In this document: positions 40,223 through 49,573 of the stretch, in pieces
Position numbering within the stretch: the stretch's first letter is position 1
Layout: each line of letters begins with the position of its first letter
DNA from: an uncultured Ruminococcus sp.
GTDB taxonomy: Bacteria > Bacillota > Clostridia > Oscillospirales > Acutalibacteraceae
Assembly (NCBI GenBank): GCA_902785355.1
Contig: CACZYF010000015.1
Coordinates: 1-49,671, forward strand
Length of the DNA stretch: 49,671 nt
Direction: 5' to 3'
Position numbers and translations under genes: made by a program
Notes under the pieces: model-generated
Databases searched by the model: none
Told to the model about the DNA's origin: nothing
What the model saw: only the letters and a program-made list of their open reading frames with translations

Positions 40223-42463
40223 TTATAATATCGACAGCTGTTGGGCTTCATCATCGGATGACGGCAGAGCGCCCGCGGCGGGCAGCGTGCGCGTACGGTA
40301 GCGCGAAGGCTTGCTGAACCTGCCCTCCTCGTAGGGTGCGATACTCATGACGCGATGACCCTTCCTGAGCTTCATGACCGCTACGCCCTGGGTGTTCTTG
40401 GTGGTCTTGGGCGCGATCGAACCGCTGTGGAAGAGCAGCATACGACCCGCGGAGGACGTCAGGAGGAACTCTCGATCCTCCTTGCAGTAGTCGATACCGG
40501 CGAGCGGCGATTTATCCGAGTAAGCGTTGATCAGCTTCTTGCGGTTGGTCTTGGTCTCGTAAGCGTTCAGCGGCACCTTCGCGACCTTGCCGTTCTCGAA
40601 TGCAAAGAGCAGATAGCCGCTATAGTCCTTGGTCTTGAGGACGAATACCGCCTTCTCCCCTTCATCCATGCCGAGACGCGCGGGGATATACTCGCCGAAG
40701 GCGCTCGCCTTGGTATCGGCGATCTCGCTGACCTTGGTCTTGTAGACCTGACAGCGATCGGTGAAGAACAGCAGATCGGTGTTGTTGGTGGTCTCGGTGG
40801 TATAGACGATCTCGTCGTTCTCCTTGAGCTTCTGCTCACCGCTCATACGCAGGCTCTGGGGCGTGATCTTCTTGAAGTAGCCTTCCTTCGTAAAGAACAG
40901 GTGAACAGCGTAATCGGGGATCTCCTCCTCGACGTTGACGTCGTCGGGCAGCTCGTCGGCACGCAGCAGCGGACACAGCCTGTCCTTGCCGTACTTATCG
41001 GCGACCTCCTTGAGCTCCTTGACGATGATGGTCTTGACGCGCGCCTTGGAGTTGAGGATCGCCTCGAGCTCGGCGATATCCTTGATCAGCTGTTCGATCT
41101 CAGCGGTACGCTTGAGGATATATTCGCGGTTGAGATGACGCAGGCGTATCTCGGCGACATATTCCGCCTGGATCTTGTCGATGCCGAAGCCGATCATCAG
41201 GTTCGGTACGACCTCCGCCTCCTCCTCGGTCTCGCGGACGATCCTGATCGCCTTGTCGATATCCAAGAGAATCAGCTTCAAGCCTTCGAGCAGATGGAGC
41301 TTATCCTGCTTTTTCTTTAAGTCAAAATAGGTTCTGCGGCGGATGCACTCGACGCGGAACGCGATCCACTCGTTGAGGATTTCCTTGACGCCTAAGGTCA
41401 TCGGTACGCCGCCGATCAGGATGTTGAAGTTACAGGAGAAGCCGTCCTCCAGCGTGGTGAGCTTAAAGAGCTTCTGCATCAGCTTATCGGGATCGGTACC
41501 GCGCTTTAGGTCGATGGTGATCTTCATACCGTCGAGACCGGTCTCATCGCGGATATCGGAGACCTCCTTGACCTTGCCGTTCTTGACGAGGTCGATAACC
41601 TTCTCGATGATGACCTCGGTGGTGGTAGTCGGCGGGATGTGGGTGATGTCGATGCAGTTCTGCTTTTTGTCGTACTCGTAGATGGAGCGGACCCTGATCG
41701 AGCCTCTGCCGGTACGGTACACCTCACGGATGGTCTCTTCGTTATAGATAATCTGCGCGCCGCCGGAGAAATCGGGAGCGGGCAGCGTGGTGATGATATC
41801 ATGATCCTTGTCGCGGATCAGCGCGGCGGTCGTCTCGCAGATCTCGCGCAGGTTGAAGGAACAGATATTAGACGCCATACCGACCGCGATACCCGTATTG
41901 GCGTTGACCAGCACCGAAGGATAGGACGCGGGCAGAAGGGTCGGCTCCTTCATCGTATTATCGTAGTTGTCGACGAAATCGACGGTGTCCTTGTCGATAT
42001 CCTTGAACAGCTCGTTACAGATCGGGTCGAGCTTCGCCTCGGTATAGCGGGAAGCCGCCCACGCCATATCGCGGGAGTAGAACTTACCGAAGTTGCCCTT
42101 GCTGTCGACGTACGGATGCAGCAGCGCCTCATAGCCGCGGCTGAGTCGCACCATCGTATCATAGATCGCGCTGTCGCCGTGGGGGTTGAGCTTCATCGTC
42201 GCGCCGACGATATTCGCGGACTTGGTACGGGCGCCCGTGAGCAAGCCCATCTTATACATGGTATACAGCAGCTTGCGGTGCGAGGGCTTGAAGCCGTCGA
42301 TCTCGGGGATCGCGCGCGACATGATGACACTCATCGCATAGGGCATGAAGTTCTCTTCGATCGTCGAAGCGATAGGCTGCTCGACGATATCGCCCGCGCC
42401 GGCGATCACGCCGTTGGTGATCGGTTTTATATTAGGTTTTTTCGTTTGTTTTTTCTTAGCCAT
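40223..42463 (-). CDS. Type IIA topoisomerase subunit A (ParC/GyrA-like), non-canonical
   Basis: 746 aa. The breakage-reunion domain is intact, with HGDSAIYDTMVRLSR (95-109, quinolone-region equivalent) and the catalytic Tyr140 in AWAASRYTEAKL. A long coiled coil (about 400-480) leads to a reduced beta-pinwheel C-terminal domain (about 510-720). The GyrA-box is not recognisable, only TKNTQGVAVMKL. That and the divergent partner subunit argue for a topoisomerase IV-like decatenase/relaxase rather than gyrase. The N-terminus is Lys-rich. It is 65 bp downstream of the B subunit. Confidence 0.88.
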   Translation of the reverse strand: MAKKKQTKKPNIKPITNGVIAGAGDIVEQPIASTIEENFMPYAMSVIMSRAIPEIDGFKPSHRKLLYTMYKMGLLTGARTKSANIVGATMKLNPHGDSAIYDTMVRLSRGYEALLHPYVDSKGNFGKFYSRDMAWAASRYTEAKLDPICNELFKDIDKDTVDFVDNYDNTMKEPTLLPASYPSVLVNANTGIAVGMASNICSFNLREICETTAALIRDKDHDIITTLPAPDFSGGAQIIYNEETIREVYRTGRGSIRVRSIYEYDKKQNCIDITHIPPTTTTEVIIEKVIDLVKNGKVKEVSDIRDETGLDGMKITIDLKRGTDPDKLMQKLFKLTTLEDGFSCNFNILIGGVPMTLGVKEILNEWIAFRVECIRRRTYFDLKKKQDKLHLLEGLKLILLDIDKAIRIVRETEEEAEVVPNLMIGFGIDKIQAEYVAEIRLRHLNREYILKRTAEIEQLIKDIAELEAILNSKARVKTIIVKELKEVADKYGKDRLCPLLRADELPDDVNVEEEIPDYAVHLFFTKEGYFKKITPQSLRMSGEQKLKENDEIVYTTETTNNTDLLFFTDRCQVYKTKVSEIADTKASAFGEYIPARLGMDEGEKAVFVLKTKDYSGYLLFAFENGKVAKVPLNAYETKTNRKKLINAYSDKSPLAGIDYCKEDREFLLTSSAGRMLLFHSGSIAPKTTKNTQGVAVMKLRKGHRVMSIAPYEEGRFSKPSRYRTRTLPAAGALPSSDDEAQQLSIL

Positions 42464-42528
42464 AGTTTTTCCTTTGATTGAAGAACTCTTTTACAACGAT
42501 TCACGATACAAAAACCGTGTTACCGTCA

Positions 42529-44529
42529 TCACGAAACGTCCAGGTTATCCGTGTAATTCGCGCCGAACTCGACGATATAATCCTTTCTGCCCTGCAAATT
42601 ATCGCCTAAGAGGACGTCGAAGATATGCGCCGTGCGCTCTGCGTCGTCGGGCATGACCTTGATCAGGCGGCGGGTCTCGGGGTTCATGGTAGTCAGGCTC
42701 ATCATATCGGGCTCGTTTTCGCCCAGACCCTTCGAGCGCTGGATCGTGAACTTTGCATTACCGATCTCACTGATATACTTCTCCTTCTCCGCCTCGGTAT
42801 AGGCGAAGTAGACCTTATCCTTCGCGGTGATCTCATACAGCGGGGACTCGGCGATGAACACCTTTCCCGCCTTGATCAGATCGGGCGTCAGGCGGTAGAT
42901 CATCGTCAGGAGCATCGTGCGGATATGGAAGCCGTCGACGTCGGCGTCGGTACAGATGATGACCTTGTTCCAGCGCAGGTTATCGAGATTGAAGGCGTTG
43001 ATATCCTTCTTCTTCGACTTGGTCTTGCCGGTATCGACCTGCACGCCGCAGCCGAGGATCTTGATCAGATCGGTGATGATCTCGCTCTTGAAGATGCGGT
43101 CGTAATCGACCTTGAGGCAGTTGAGGATCTTGCCGCGAATCGGCATGACCGCCTGAAAGTCGGGGTTACGCGCCTGTACGCAGGCGCCCTTCGCCGAATC
43201 GCCCTCCACGATGAACAGCTCGCGTTCCTCGACGTCCTTTGAGCGGCAGTCGGTGAACTTCGCGATCTTAGAGGTGATGTCCATATTCGCGGTCAGGTTC
43301 TTCTTGATCGTCTGGCGCGTTTTCTCGGCGTTTTCACGGGAGCGCTTGTTGATCAGCACCTGATTGGCGATCTTGTCCGCTTCGAGCGGATTCTCAATAA
43401 AGTAGACCTCCAGCTGCTTTCTCAGGAAATCGTTCATTGCGTCCTGGATGCCCTTGTTGGTGATGGCGAGCTTCGTCTGGTTCGCGTAAGAGGTAACGGA
43501 CGAGAACGAGGATATGACGATGACCAGACAATCGGAAACGTCCTCGAACTTGATCTTGCTCTCGTTCTTGTTATACATGTTCTTGCTCTTTAAGTAGCTG
43601 TCGATCTGGTAGACAAAGGCGTTGCGAACCGCCTTATCCGGCGCGCCGCCGTGCTCGAGCCACGAGGAGTTATGGTAGTATTCGGTCACGTTGACCTTGT
43701 TGGAGAAGGCAAGCGCGACGTTCATCTTGCACTTGTACTCGTCCTTGTCATCGCGGTCGCGGCACATGCGCTCGCCGCTCCAGCTCTGGACAGTCGTGAA
43801 GCCGTCCTCGCCGATCAGCTCCTGTACATGGTCGCTGATACCGTTCTCGTAGTAGAACTCCTGTACGTCGAAGGAACGACCCGCCTGCTGACGGAAGATG
43901 AACTTCACGCCGGGGTTGACGATCGCCTGGCGGCGGATCATTTCGGTGAAGAACTCCGGCTGCATGTTGATGTCGGTAAAGACCTCGAGATCGGGCTTCC
44001 AGCGGATCTTGGAGCCGGTATCTCTGCCGTTGTAATCGGTGGATTGCAGTCCGCCGACGTTCTCACCCTTCTCAAAATGCAGGGTATATTTCTTATGATC
44101 GCGGCGTATCTCGGCGTCCATATACTCGGACGCGCACTGGGTCGCCGCCAAACCCAGACCGTTCAAGCCCAGCGAGAACTCATAGTTCTCGGCGTTCGCG
44201 TTGTTGTACTTACCGCCGGCATACATCTCACAGAACAGCAGATGCCAGTTGTAGTCCTCCTCCGCCTTGTTATAATCGACGGGGATGCCGCGTCCGTGGT
44301 CCTCGATCTCGACCGAGCCGTCGTTGTAAACGGTCAGTACGATCTCCTTACCGTAGCCCTCGCGCGCCTCGTCGATAGAGTTAGAGAGGATCTCGAAAAC
44401 ACTGTGCTGACAGCCCTCGATACCGTCGGAGCCGAAGATGACCGCGGGGCGCTTACGCACGCGGTCGGCGCCCTTTAAGGACGAGATACTGTCGTTGCCG
44501 TAATCCGGCTTTTTCTTTGCCTTAGCCAT
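42529..44529 (-). CDS. Type IIA topoisomerase subunit B (ParE/GyrB-like), non-canonical
   Basis: 666 aa from the ATG that follows AAGGTG; the frame is open 24 codons earlier without a ribosome binding site. The GHKL ATPase domain has VRKRPAVIFGSDGIEGC in place of the usual VRKRPGMYIGS, Glu46 and Asn50 in VFEILSNSIDEA, and GLNGLGLAATQCAS where GLHGVGxxVVNALS is normal. TOPRIM motifs are EGDSAKG (canonical EGDSAGG) and TDADVDGFHI; RSKGLGENE replaces RYKGLGEM. Fold and catalytic residues remain, so it is probably active but belongs to a divergent clade. It lies between uvrB and the A subunit. Confidence 0.88.
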   Translation of the reverse strand: MAKAKKKPDYGNDSISSLKGADRVRKRPAVIFGSDGIEGCQHSVFEILSNSIDEAREGYGKEIVLTVYNDGSVEIEDHGRGIPVDYNKAEEDYNWHLLFCEMYAGGKYNNANAENYEFSLGLNGLGLAATQCASEYMDAEIRRDHKKYTLHFEKGENVGGLQSTDYNGRDTGSKIRWKPDLEVFTDINMQPEFFTEMIRRQAIVNPGVKFIFRQQAGRSFDVQEFYYENGISDHVQELIGEDGFTTVQSWSGERMCRDRDDKDEYKCKMNVALAFSNKVNVTEYYHNSSWLEHGGAPDKAVRNAFVYQIDSYLKSKNMYNKNESKIKFEDVSDCLVIVISSFSSVTSYANQTKLAITNKGIQDAMNDFLRKQLEVYFIENPLEADKIANQVLINKRSRENAEKTRQTIKKNLTANMDITSKIAKFTDCRSKDVEERELFIVEGDSAKGACVQARNPDFQAVMPIRGKILNCLKVDYDRIFKSEIITDLIKILGCGVQVDTGKTKSKKKDINAFNLDNLRWNKVIICTDADVDGFHIRTMLLTMIYRLTPDLIKAGKVFIAESPLYEITAKDKVYFAYTEAEKEKYISEIGNAKFTIQRSKGLGENEPDMMSLTTMNPETRRLIKVMPDDAERTAHIFDVLLGDNLQGRKDYIVEFGANYTDNLDVS

Positions 44530-44556
44530 AGTTTCACCTTGGTTTCTGTTAGTTAA

Positions 44557-44596
44557 GAGGCGCTGACAGCGCCGCGGGAGAGCCGAAACTCTCCCC
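44557..44596 (-). promoter_or_regulatory. Double hairpin between uvrB and the topoisomerase B gene
   Basis: GGGAGAG/CTCTCCC and GGCGC/GCGCC stems lie side by side on the minus strand in the 73-bp gap. There is no T run, so they may stabilise or process the mRNA rather than terminate it. Confidence 0.45.
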
Positions 44597-44602
44597 TGCA
44601 AT

Positions 44603-46564
44603 TTATTTGATACCTTTCAGCTTCTTGATCTGGTCGCGCAGGAACGCGGCGTGCTCAAATTCGAGCAGCTTCGACGCCGCCTGCATCTCCTTCGTGAGCT
44701 GTTTGATCATTTCATTCTTCTGTTCACGCGACATCCTGCCGACGTATTCCATCTCTTCATCGGTATGGGTCGAGATCTCGATGATATCATTGACCTTCTT
44801 GATGATGGTCTGCGGGGTAATGCCGTGTTCTTCGTTATATTTCTGCTGGATACCGCGGCGGCGGTTGGTCTCGACGATGGTGTTCTTCATGCTCTCGGTC
44901 ACGCTGTCGGCATACATGATGACCGTACCGTCGGCGTTGCGCGCGGCTCTGCCGACCGTCTGGATCAGCGAGCGCTCCGATCTGAGGAAGCCCTCCTTAT
45001 CCGCGTCGAGGATCGCGACTAAGCTGACCTCGGGGATATCCAAGCCCTCGCGCAGAAGGTTGATACCGACGAGCACATCGAACTTACCCAGTCGCAGGTC
45101 GCGCACGATCTCCATACGCTTGACGGTATCGATATCGTGGTGCATATAGCGCACCTTGATATCCATGCTCTCGAGGTATTCGGTCAGGTCCTCCGCCATC
45201 TTTTTCGTCAGGGTCGTCACCAGTACGCGCTGACCCTTCTCCGTGCGGATATTGATCTCGGAGATCAGGTCGTCGAGCTGACCCTCGGTCGGTCTTACGG
45301 AGATCTCCGGATCGAGCAGACCGGTGGGTCGTATGATCTGTTCAGCTACGACCGCGCTTTTCTCCAGCTCCAGAACACCGGGAGTCGCGCTGACAAAGAC
45401 CGCCTGATTCAACCGTTCATAAAACTCGTCAAAATTAAGCGGGCGGTTATCATACGCGGACGGCAGGCGGAATCCATAGTCGATCAGGCTCTTCTTGCGG
45501 GCGTGATCGCCGCCGTACATACCGCGCACCTGCGGCAGCGTGACGTGGCTCTCGTCAACAAAGAGCAGAAAGTCCTTCGGGAAGTAGTCGAGCAGGGTAA
45601 ACGGCGCCGAGCCGGGCGCGCGACCCGACAACACGCGGGAGTAGTTCTCGATACCCGGGCACATGCCGATCTCCTGCAGCATTTCGATATCATAGTGGGT
45701 ACGCTGCTCAATGCGCTGAGCCTCCAGCAGCTTACCATTGTCGCGGAAATATTTCAGCCGTTCCTCGAGCTCCCGCTCCAGCTCCGCGATCGCGCGGCTC
45801 ATCTTCTCGCCGTCGACGATATAGTGCGAGGCGGGATAGATCGCGGCATGGCGCAGGTTTGCGATCAGCTCGCCGGTCAGCGGATTGATCTCGGTGATAC
45901 GGTCGATCTCATCGCCGAAAAATTCCACACGGATCACTCGGTCGGAGGACGACGCGGGAAAGATCTCCACAATATCGCCGCGCACGCGGAACTTATCGCG
46001 CACGAAATTGATATCGTTGCGCTCATACTGCAGCTCGATCAGCTTACGGATCAGGTCGTCACGGCTTTTCTCCATTCCGGGTCGCAGGGAGATCACCATG
46101 TTGCGGTAATCGATCGGATCGCCCAGTGAATAGATACAGGACACCGAGGCGACGATGATCACGTCGCGGCGCTCCGACAGCGCGAGAGTTGCGCTGTGGC
46201 GCAGCTTATCGATCTCATCATTGATCGCGGAATCCTTTTCGATATAGGTATCGCTCTGAGGAATGTATGCCTCAGGCTGGTAGTAATCATAGTAAGATAC
46301 AAAGTACTCCACCGCATTCTCGGGGAAAAACTCCTTGAACTCGGAGCAGAGCTGCGCGGCGAGAGTTTTATTATGCGCTAAAATCAGGGTCGGACGGTTC
46401 ACCTGCGCGATGATATTCGCCATAGTGAAGGTCTTGCCCGAGCCCGTAACGCCCAGCAGGGTCTGTTCCCTATTCCCCGCGTTGATACTGTCGACCAGCT
46501 TTTGTATCGCGGCGGGCTGATCGCCCGTGGGCCGGTATTCCGATACAAGCTTAAAGCTATCCAA
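44603..46564 (-). CDS. uvrB: Excinuclease ABC subunit B
   Basis: 653 aa. UvrB verifies damage in nucleotide excision repair with UvrA and recruits UvrC. Walker A GVTGSGKT is at 38-45, the damage-probing beta-hairpin around [14 protein letters not shown] (about 89-102), the DEAD-like LFVDESHV (about 330), and the helicase motif [25 protein letters not shown] UvrC-interacting UVR domain closes the protein (about 615-650). It is 6 bp downstream of radC; uvrA is not in the window. I saw no DinR/LexA-type box (CGAAC-N4-GTTCG) upstream. Confidence 0.98.
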   Translation of the reverse strand: MDSFKLVSEYRPTGDQPAAIQKLVDSINAGNREQTLLGVTGSGKTFTMANIIAQVNRPTLILAHNKTLAAQLCSEFKEFFPENAVEYFVSYYDYYQPEAYIPQSDTYIEKDSAINDEIDKLRHSATLALSERRDVIIVASVSCIYSLGDPIDYRNMVISLRPGMEKSRDDLIRKLIELQYERNDINFVRDKFRVRGDIVEIFPASSSDRVIRVEFFGDEIDRITEINPLTGELIANLRHAAIYPASHYIVDGEKMSRAIAELERELEERLKYFRDNGKLLEAQRIEQRTHYDIEMLQEIGMCPGIENYSRVLSGRAPGSAPFTLLDYFPKDFLLFVDESHVTLPQVRGMYGGDHARKKSLIDYGFRLPSAYDNRPLNFDEFYERLNQAVFVSATPGVLELEKSAVVAEQIIRPTGLLDPEISVRPTEGQLDDLISEINIRTEKGQRVLVTTLTKKMAEDLTEYLESMDIKVRYMHHDIDTVKRMEIVRDLRLGKFDVLVGINLLREGLDIPEVSLVAILDADKEGFLRSERSLIQTVGRAARNADGTVIMYADSVTESMKNTIVETNRRRGIQQKYNEEHGITPQTIIKKVNDIIEISTHTDEEMEYVGRMSREQKNEMIKQLTKEMQAASKLLEFEHAAFLRDQIKKLKGIK

Positions 46565-46570
46565 GCCTCA

Positions 46571-47266
46571 TCATCCTTTTCGTTTTACATCAAACAAGCC
46601 CGACTCCGCCATCGACACGCAGTCGTGATCGGCGACGATAAAGTGGTCGAGCAGATTCACCTTTACAAGCGCCAGCGCATCCATCAGCTCAAAGGTCAGA
46701 CGGACATCCTGCTGCGAGGGCAGAGCGCAGCCGCTGGGATGACTGTGGGCGAGGATACAGGAGGTAGCGCCGTAGTTCAGCGCCAGAGTTACGATCTCGC
46801 GGATCGAGATACTCACCGAGTTAAAATCACCGTGAGCGATCATCCCGCTGTACAGCTCCTTACCCTTCTGATCCATGAGCAGCAGAAACACATGCTCCTC
46901 TTCCTCCATACCGATAAAGCGATCAATAATAAGGCGAGGGATCGAATCCTGCTTGATCACCTTGGCGGGGTTATGATGCTTATCGACGAGGTAAAGCCGC
47001 GTTACATTGGGGAACAGCTTCAAATACAGCGCCTGGTGCTCCGTCAGCCCGGCGCGCTTGAGCATATCCATACTCGCGTCAAGTACCGCCGACAGCGAAC
47101 CGAAGCGAGCGATCAAGTTCTTTGCGATATCATTCGTATTGCGCTGAGGGATCGCGTAATAGAGGAGGATCTCCAGCACCTCATGCGGCGCAAACATATC
47201 GATCCCCTGCTCGAGCAGTTTTTTCTTCATGCGGGCACGGTGACCGCTGTGGTCAGCTTTTTGCAT
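46571..47266 (-). CDS. radC: RadC-family JAB-domain protein
   Basis: 231 aa from an ATG 8 nt after GAGGAGG; the frame extends 12 codons upstream without support. An N-terminal helix-hairpin-helix-like region (about 12-70, HEVLEILLYYAIP...) precedes the JAB/MPN domain with the metal motif AHSHPSGCALPSQQD (about 170-184) and an upstream Glu in MEEEEHVFLLLMD. Despite the name, a direct role in repair is not established for the family. It heads the radC-uvrB unit, downstream of a sigma-A-like promoter. Confidence 0.9.
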   Translation of the reverse strand: MQKADHSGHRARMKKKLLEQGIDMFAPHEVLEILLYYAIPQRNTNDIAKNLIARFGSLSAVLDASMDMLKRAGLTEHQALYLKLFPNVTRLYLVDKHHNPAKVIKQDSIPRLIIDRFIGMEEEEHVFLLLMDQKGKELYSGMIAHGDFNSVSISIREIVTLALNYGATSCILAHSHPSGCALPSQQDVRLTFELMDALALVKVNLLDHFIVADHDCVSMAESGLFDVKRKG

Positions 47267-47410
47267 CACAACACCTCCTCGATGAACTCCGGACGCATAC
47301 AAAACAGTAAAACACCCCTAACACGTGCTATATAGCATCGTCAGCGTTCTCTATACTGTTATAAGGCATACAATACCGTTATAAACCCTATATGTAGCCA
47401 TTTTAAATAG

Positions 47411-47439
47411 ATTTTAACACAATTTATAGTAGATTGCAA
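47411..47439 (-). promoter_or_regulatory. Sigma-A-like promoter for radC-uvrB
   Basis: On the minus strand: TTGCAA (47434-47439), 17-bp spacer, TAAAAT (47411-47416). It gives a leader of about 140 nt. Confidence 0.6.
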
Positions 47440-47510
47440 TATTTATCAAATGATTGTAACCGTAGAAACGCCTTTTTCAAGCCAGTTTTGAACCGTATAT
47501 TTCCGAATAA

Positions 47511-47540
47511 GAAAAAAGTGCCGTTCTTTGTGAACAGCAC
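47511..47540 (-). terminator. Terminator of the TasA-like gene
   Basis: GTGC-GTTC pairs with GAAC-GCAC on the minus strand around ACAAA, followed by six Ts. A MITE separates it from the TasA-like gene, so it is now 190 bp behind that gene's stop codon. The rest of the gap to radC (47267-47510) holds the radC promoter and otherwise AT-rich sequence. Confidence 0.8.
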
Positions 47541-47569
47541 CTGCTTCACAGCTTTTGCGTGAACTTTTA

Positions 47570-47751
47570 TACTAATCCTTGATAAAAAGATTTAATCAGA
47601 TATTAGTGATATATTTCGGATAGCGCGACGGGAGACGCAGACAGGCTGGCGCCTGTCACTTCCCGAGTACAGCGAACGACGACGACAACAAAGCTATACG
47701 AAATATAGCGCAATAGATGATAAAGGTTTTTATTTAGGATTAGGATTAGTA
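47570..47751. mobile_element. MITE copy 2 (182 bp)
   Basis: The same ends as copy 1 (TACTAATCCTTGATAAAAA ... GGATTAGTA), inverted relative to it. The interior matches copy 1 except for two internal expansions (about 47622-47633 and 47662-47687) and a duplicated GGATTA at the right end. TA dinucleotides flank both ends. Its right end overlaps the 3' end of the TasA-like gene. Confidence 0.85.
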
Positions 47752-48245
47752 TCAGCAATAGAAACGCCCTTAATGTAAAACTTCTTTGATGCAGCTTGAG
47801 CAGCGTCAGAACCATCGGACAATCTGCAATAAATATGCTCCATATATACTTCGTCAGTACCCGAACGACCGGCATCAACGGTAGTCATTGACTCTCCGCT
47901 CTTTGCGCCGTAGTTGCTGGAGTTAGCTGCAATAACGGTCCAGAACTTGATGTCGTTAGTAATAGTACCAGCAGGATCATCATAGGCGATGGACGCAGGA
48001 GTTGCATTGAAGGTTGCATTGTTGTCTGCGTTGTTCAGTTTAGCACTGTGAGACCATTCACCGTCTGTATCGGTTTTTACAACCAGACCGGCAGCAGCGG
48101 TGGTCTTCATGGAGATACCGTGTGCTTCGGCATCAGGGTTAGCAGCGAACCATGCGAATGTTGCGGAACCAAGAGCTACGAGAGCTACGAGGAGCATCGC
48201 AACGGAAGAGAGTAACGCTCTCTTTCTGAATTTAGTGTTTGTCAT
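47730..48245 (-). CDS. TasA/camelysin-like SipW-type secreted protein
   Basis: 171 aa. The long signal peptide (MTNTKFRKRALLSSVAMLL..., cleavage expected after GSATFAWFA about 24-33) is the SipW-dependent type of TasA, the Bacillus biofilm amyloid fibre, and its relatives. The mature part is rich in Ala, Ser, Thr and Asn and beta-prone. AAGGAGG stands 7 nt before the ATG. The last seven codons and the stop (DTNPNPK) are read from the right end of a MITE, so the original C-terminus is lost. No SipW gene is in the window. Confidence 0.75.
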   Translation of the reverse strand: MTNTKFRKRALLSSVAMLLVALVALGSATFAWFAANPDAEAHGISMKTTAAAGLVVKTDTDGEWSHSAKLNNADNNATFNATPASIAYDDPAGTITNDIKFWTVIAANSSNYGAKSGESMTTVDAGRSGTDEVYMEHIYCRLSDGSDAAQAASKKFYIKGVSIADTNPNPK

Positions 48246-48340
48246 GAGAATTCCTCCTTAAATTATTTTTGTCCCAAACACGAGGACAGATTTACTATTT
48301 AATCAAGCGTTTCTGCGCTTGTTTAAACCGAAAATGTTTC

Positions 48341-48840
48341 GGGAGAACGGAGAACAGAGAACGGAGAACGGTGAAGGGAAAATCCTTTGGATTTTTGAAT
48401 ATATATACCGTTTCATCTATTTACCGTTCTTTGAGGTTTTCAGCGTTGCTGTTAACATACGGATCAACGACTTTAATAAAGGCTTTAAATCGTTATACGA
48501 TTCATCAAAGAATCCGGATTGTTCTAAAATAATAAGCCAAAACTCTGTTTCGTTCGCTTCTTTTGCTGCTATTTGAATTTTGTTAATAAAATCTGCTTTA
48601 CTGATTGCGTACTCAGCTTCATGGATATTGGCGCCTATACTCGTACCGCTTCTAAGAATCTGTCTTGCCACGACATACTCGCGCTTAACTTCTGTAAGCC
48701 ATTTATAGTAAGAAATGATCCTCAGCGAAAACTCTATTGAATAGGTTGCCAGTTCACCTTTTATAATCTAAAACCATCAATAATTGAACGAGCGGAGCGA
48801 GAAACATGCACCGTTCTCTGTTCTCCGTTATCCGTTCTCC
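48341..48840. mobile_element. Element C: four-helix-bundle gene bounded by inverted heptamer arrays
   Basis: Five units of GGAGAAC/AGAGAAC/GGTGAAG (48342-48376) open the element and four inverted units of CGTTCTC type (48811-48840) close it. Inside the left array edge, GGGAAAATCC/GGATTTTT forms a hairpin like the GGGAAAGCC hairpin of elements A and B. The interior carries a four-helix-bundle gene. The element sits between two TasA-like genes, 8 bp from the stop of the second. Mobility is inferred, not shown. Confidence 0.55.
48417..48767 (-). CDS. Four-helix-bundle protein (S23/IVS-type, TIGR02436-like), start uncertain
   Basis: Up to about 116 residues. The hallmark is RQILRSGTSIGANIHEAEYA, followed by KADFINKIQIAAKEANETEFWLIIL, as in proteins encoded in 23S rRNA intervening sequences and in small standalone genes; they form pentameric bundles related to DGR Avd proteins. 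The conserved first helix (ATYSIEFSLRIISYYKWLTEVKREYVV) is encoded upstream of the only GTG (48671), but no ATG, GTG or TTG starts it: the frame opens after a TAG with ATT ATA. Either a rare start is used or the start is lost. Confidence 0.7.
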   Translation of the reverse strand: MIKGELATYSIEFSLRIISYYKWLTEVKREYVVARQILRSGTSIGANIHEAEYAISKADFINKIQIAAKEANETEFWLIILEQSGFFDESYNDLKPLLKSLIRMLTATLKTSKNGK

Positions 48841-48848
48841 ATAAAAAA

Positions 48849-49527
48849 CTATTCAAACGAATTTCCGTTTTCATCGGCTCCGCCGAAGAGCATTTGGATG
48901 GTCAGATTTGAATCCTGTACATCGTTGTCACACTCGGGGTCGTTACCCTCTGCCCAGATACGAACCGTGATCTGCTTCGGCTCGAGCTTGTTCAAATGGA
49001 AGAGCCGGGAATCGGCGCCGAAGCTCTGACCTACGTCAAAGGTACTCTGGCCGTTGACCGGGGTGCCGCGGTTGAGCTCCCAAATAGCGGCGGAGCCGCT
49101 GTCCTCGAACGACGTACGAACCGCCCGGATGATATCCGCCTTGGAGCCGGTCTCGGTAGTGGTACATGCGGTGGTAGCGTTAGAGCCCTCAACCTGTACG
49201 GTCTGTCCGGACAGGTGAACATACATATCCGTGGTAGCGATGAACCAGACCTTGAACTCAAGATAGGATGAGGTCTCATTCGCGTTACGGGAGCTGCCGT
49301 TCTGACTTACAAAGGTGATACCGTTGCTGGTAGTAACCGGATCAAGTCGCTGATCGGCGATCCTCGTACCGTTCACCGAGGAAAGATACTGGTTGATCAT
49401 ATCGTTGGTCAGCACCTTCTTCCACTGGGAAACGTCGGTACCGCGGTTCTCGATATCAAGGTACAACTCGTGAGTCCGATGACGAAACCGTTGAAGAAAA
49501 GTTCTATAACGGACACCTCCAAGACTC
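48849..49527 (-). pseudogene. TasA-like protein gene truncated at its 5' end by IS256-type insertion
   Basis: About 226 residues remain. The frame has no native start: its first residues would be read from the IS end. The retained part is typical of the C-terminal domain of TasA-like proteins in Clostridia (SSYLEFKVWFIATTDMYVHL about 110 residues from the break, then PKQITVRIWAEGNDPEC and a final LTIQMLFGG). It lies upstream of and parallel to the other TasA-like gene, so the two probably formed one locus before element C and the IS arrived. The signal peptide must lie beyond the IS. Confidence 0.75.
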
Positions 49528-49573
49528 GATAAGGTATAATAAATTGCGCAAAAACAAAATGGCATAAAAAGCA

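Noticed and set aside
47267-47511. LexA/DinR box controlling radC-uvrB
   Set aside because: No CGAAC-N4-GTTCG-like site found on either strand in the upstream gap.
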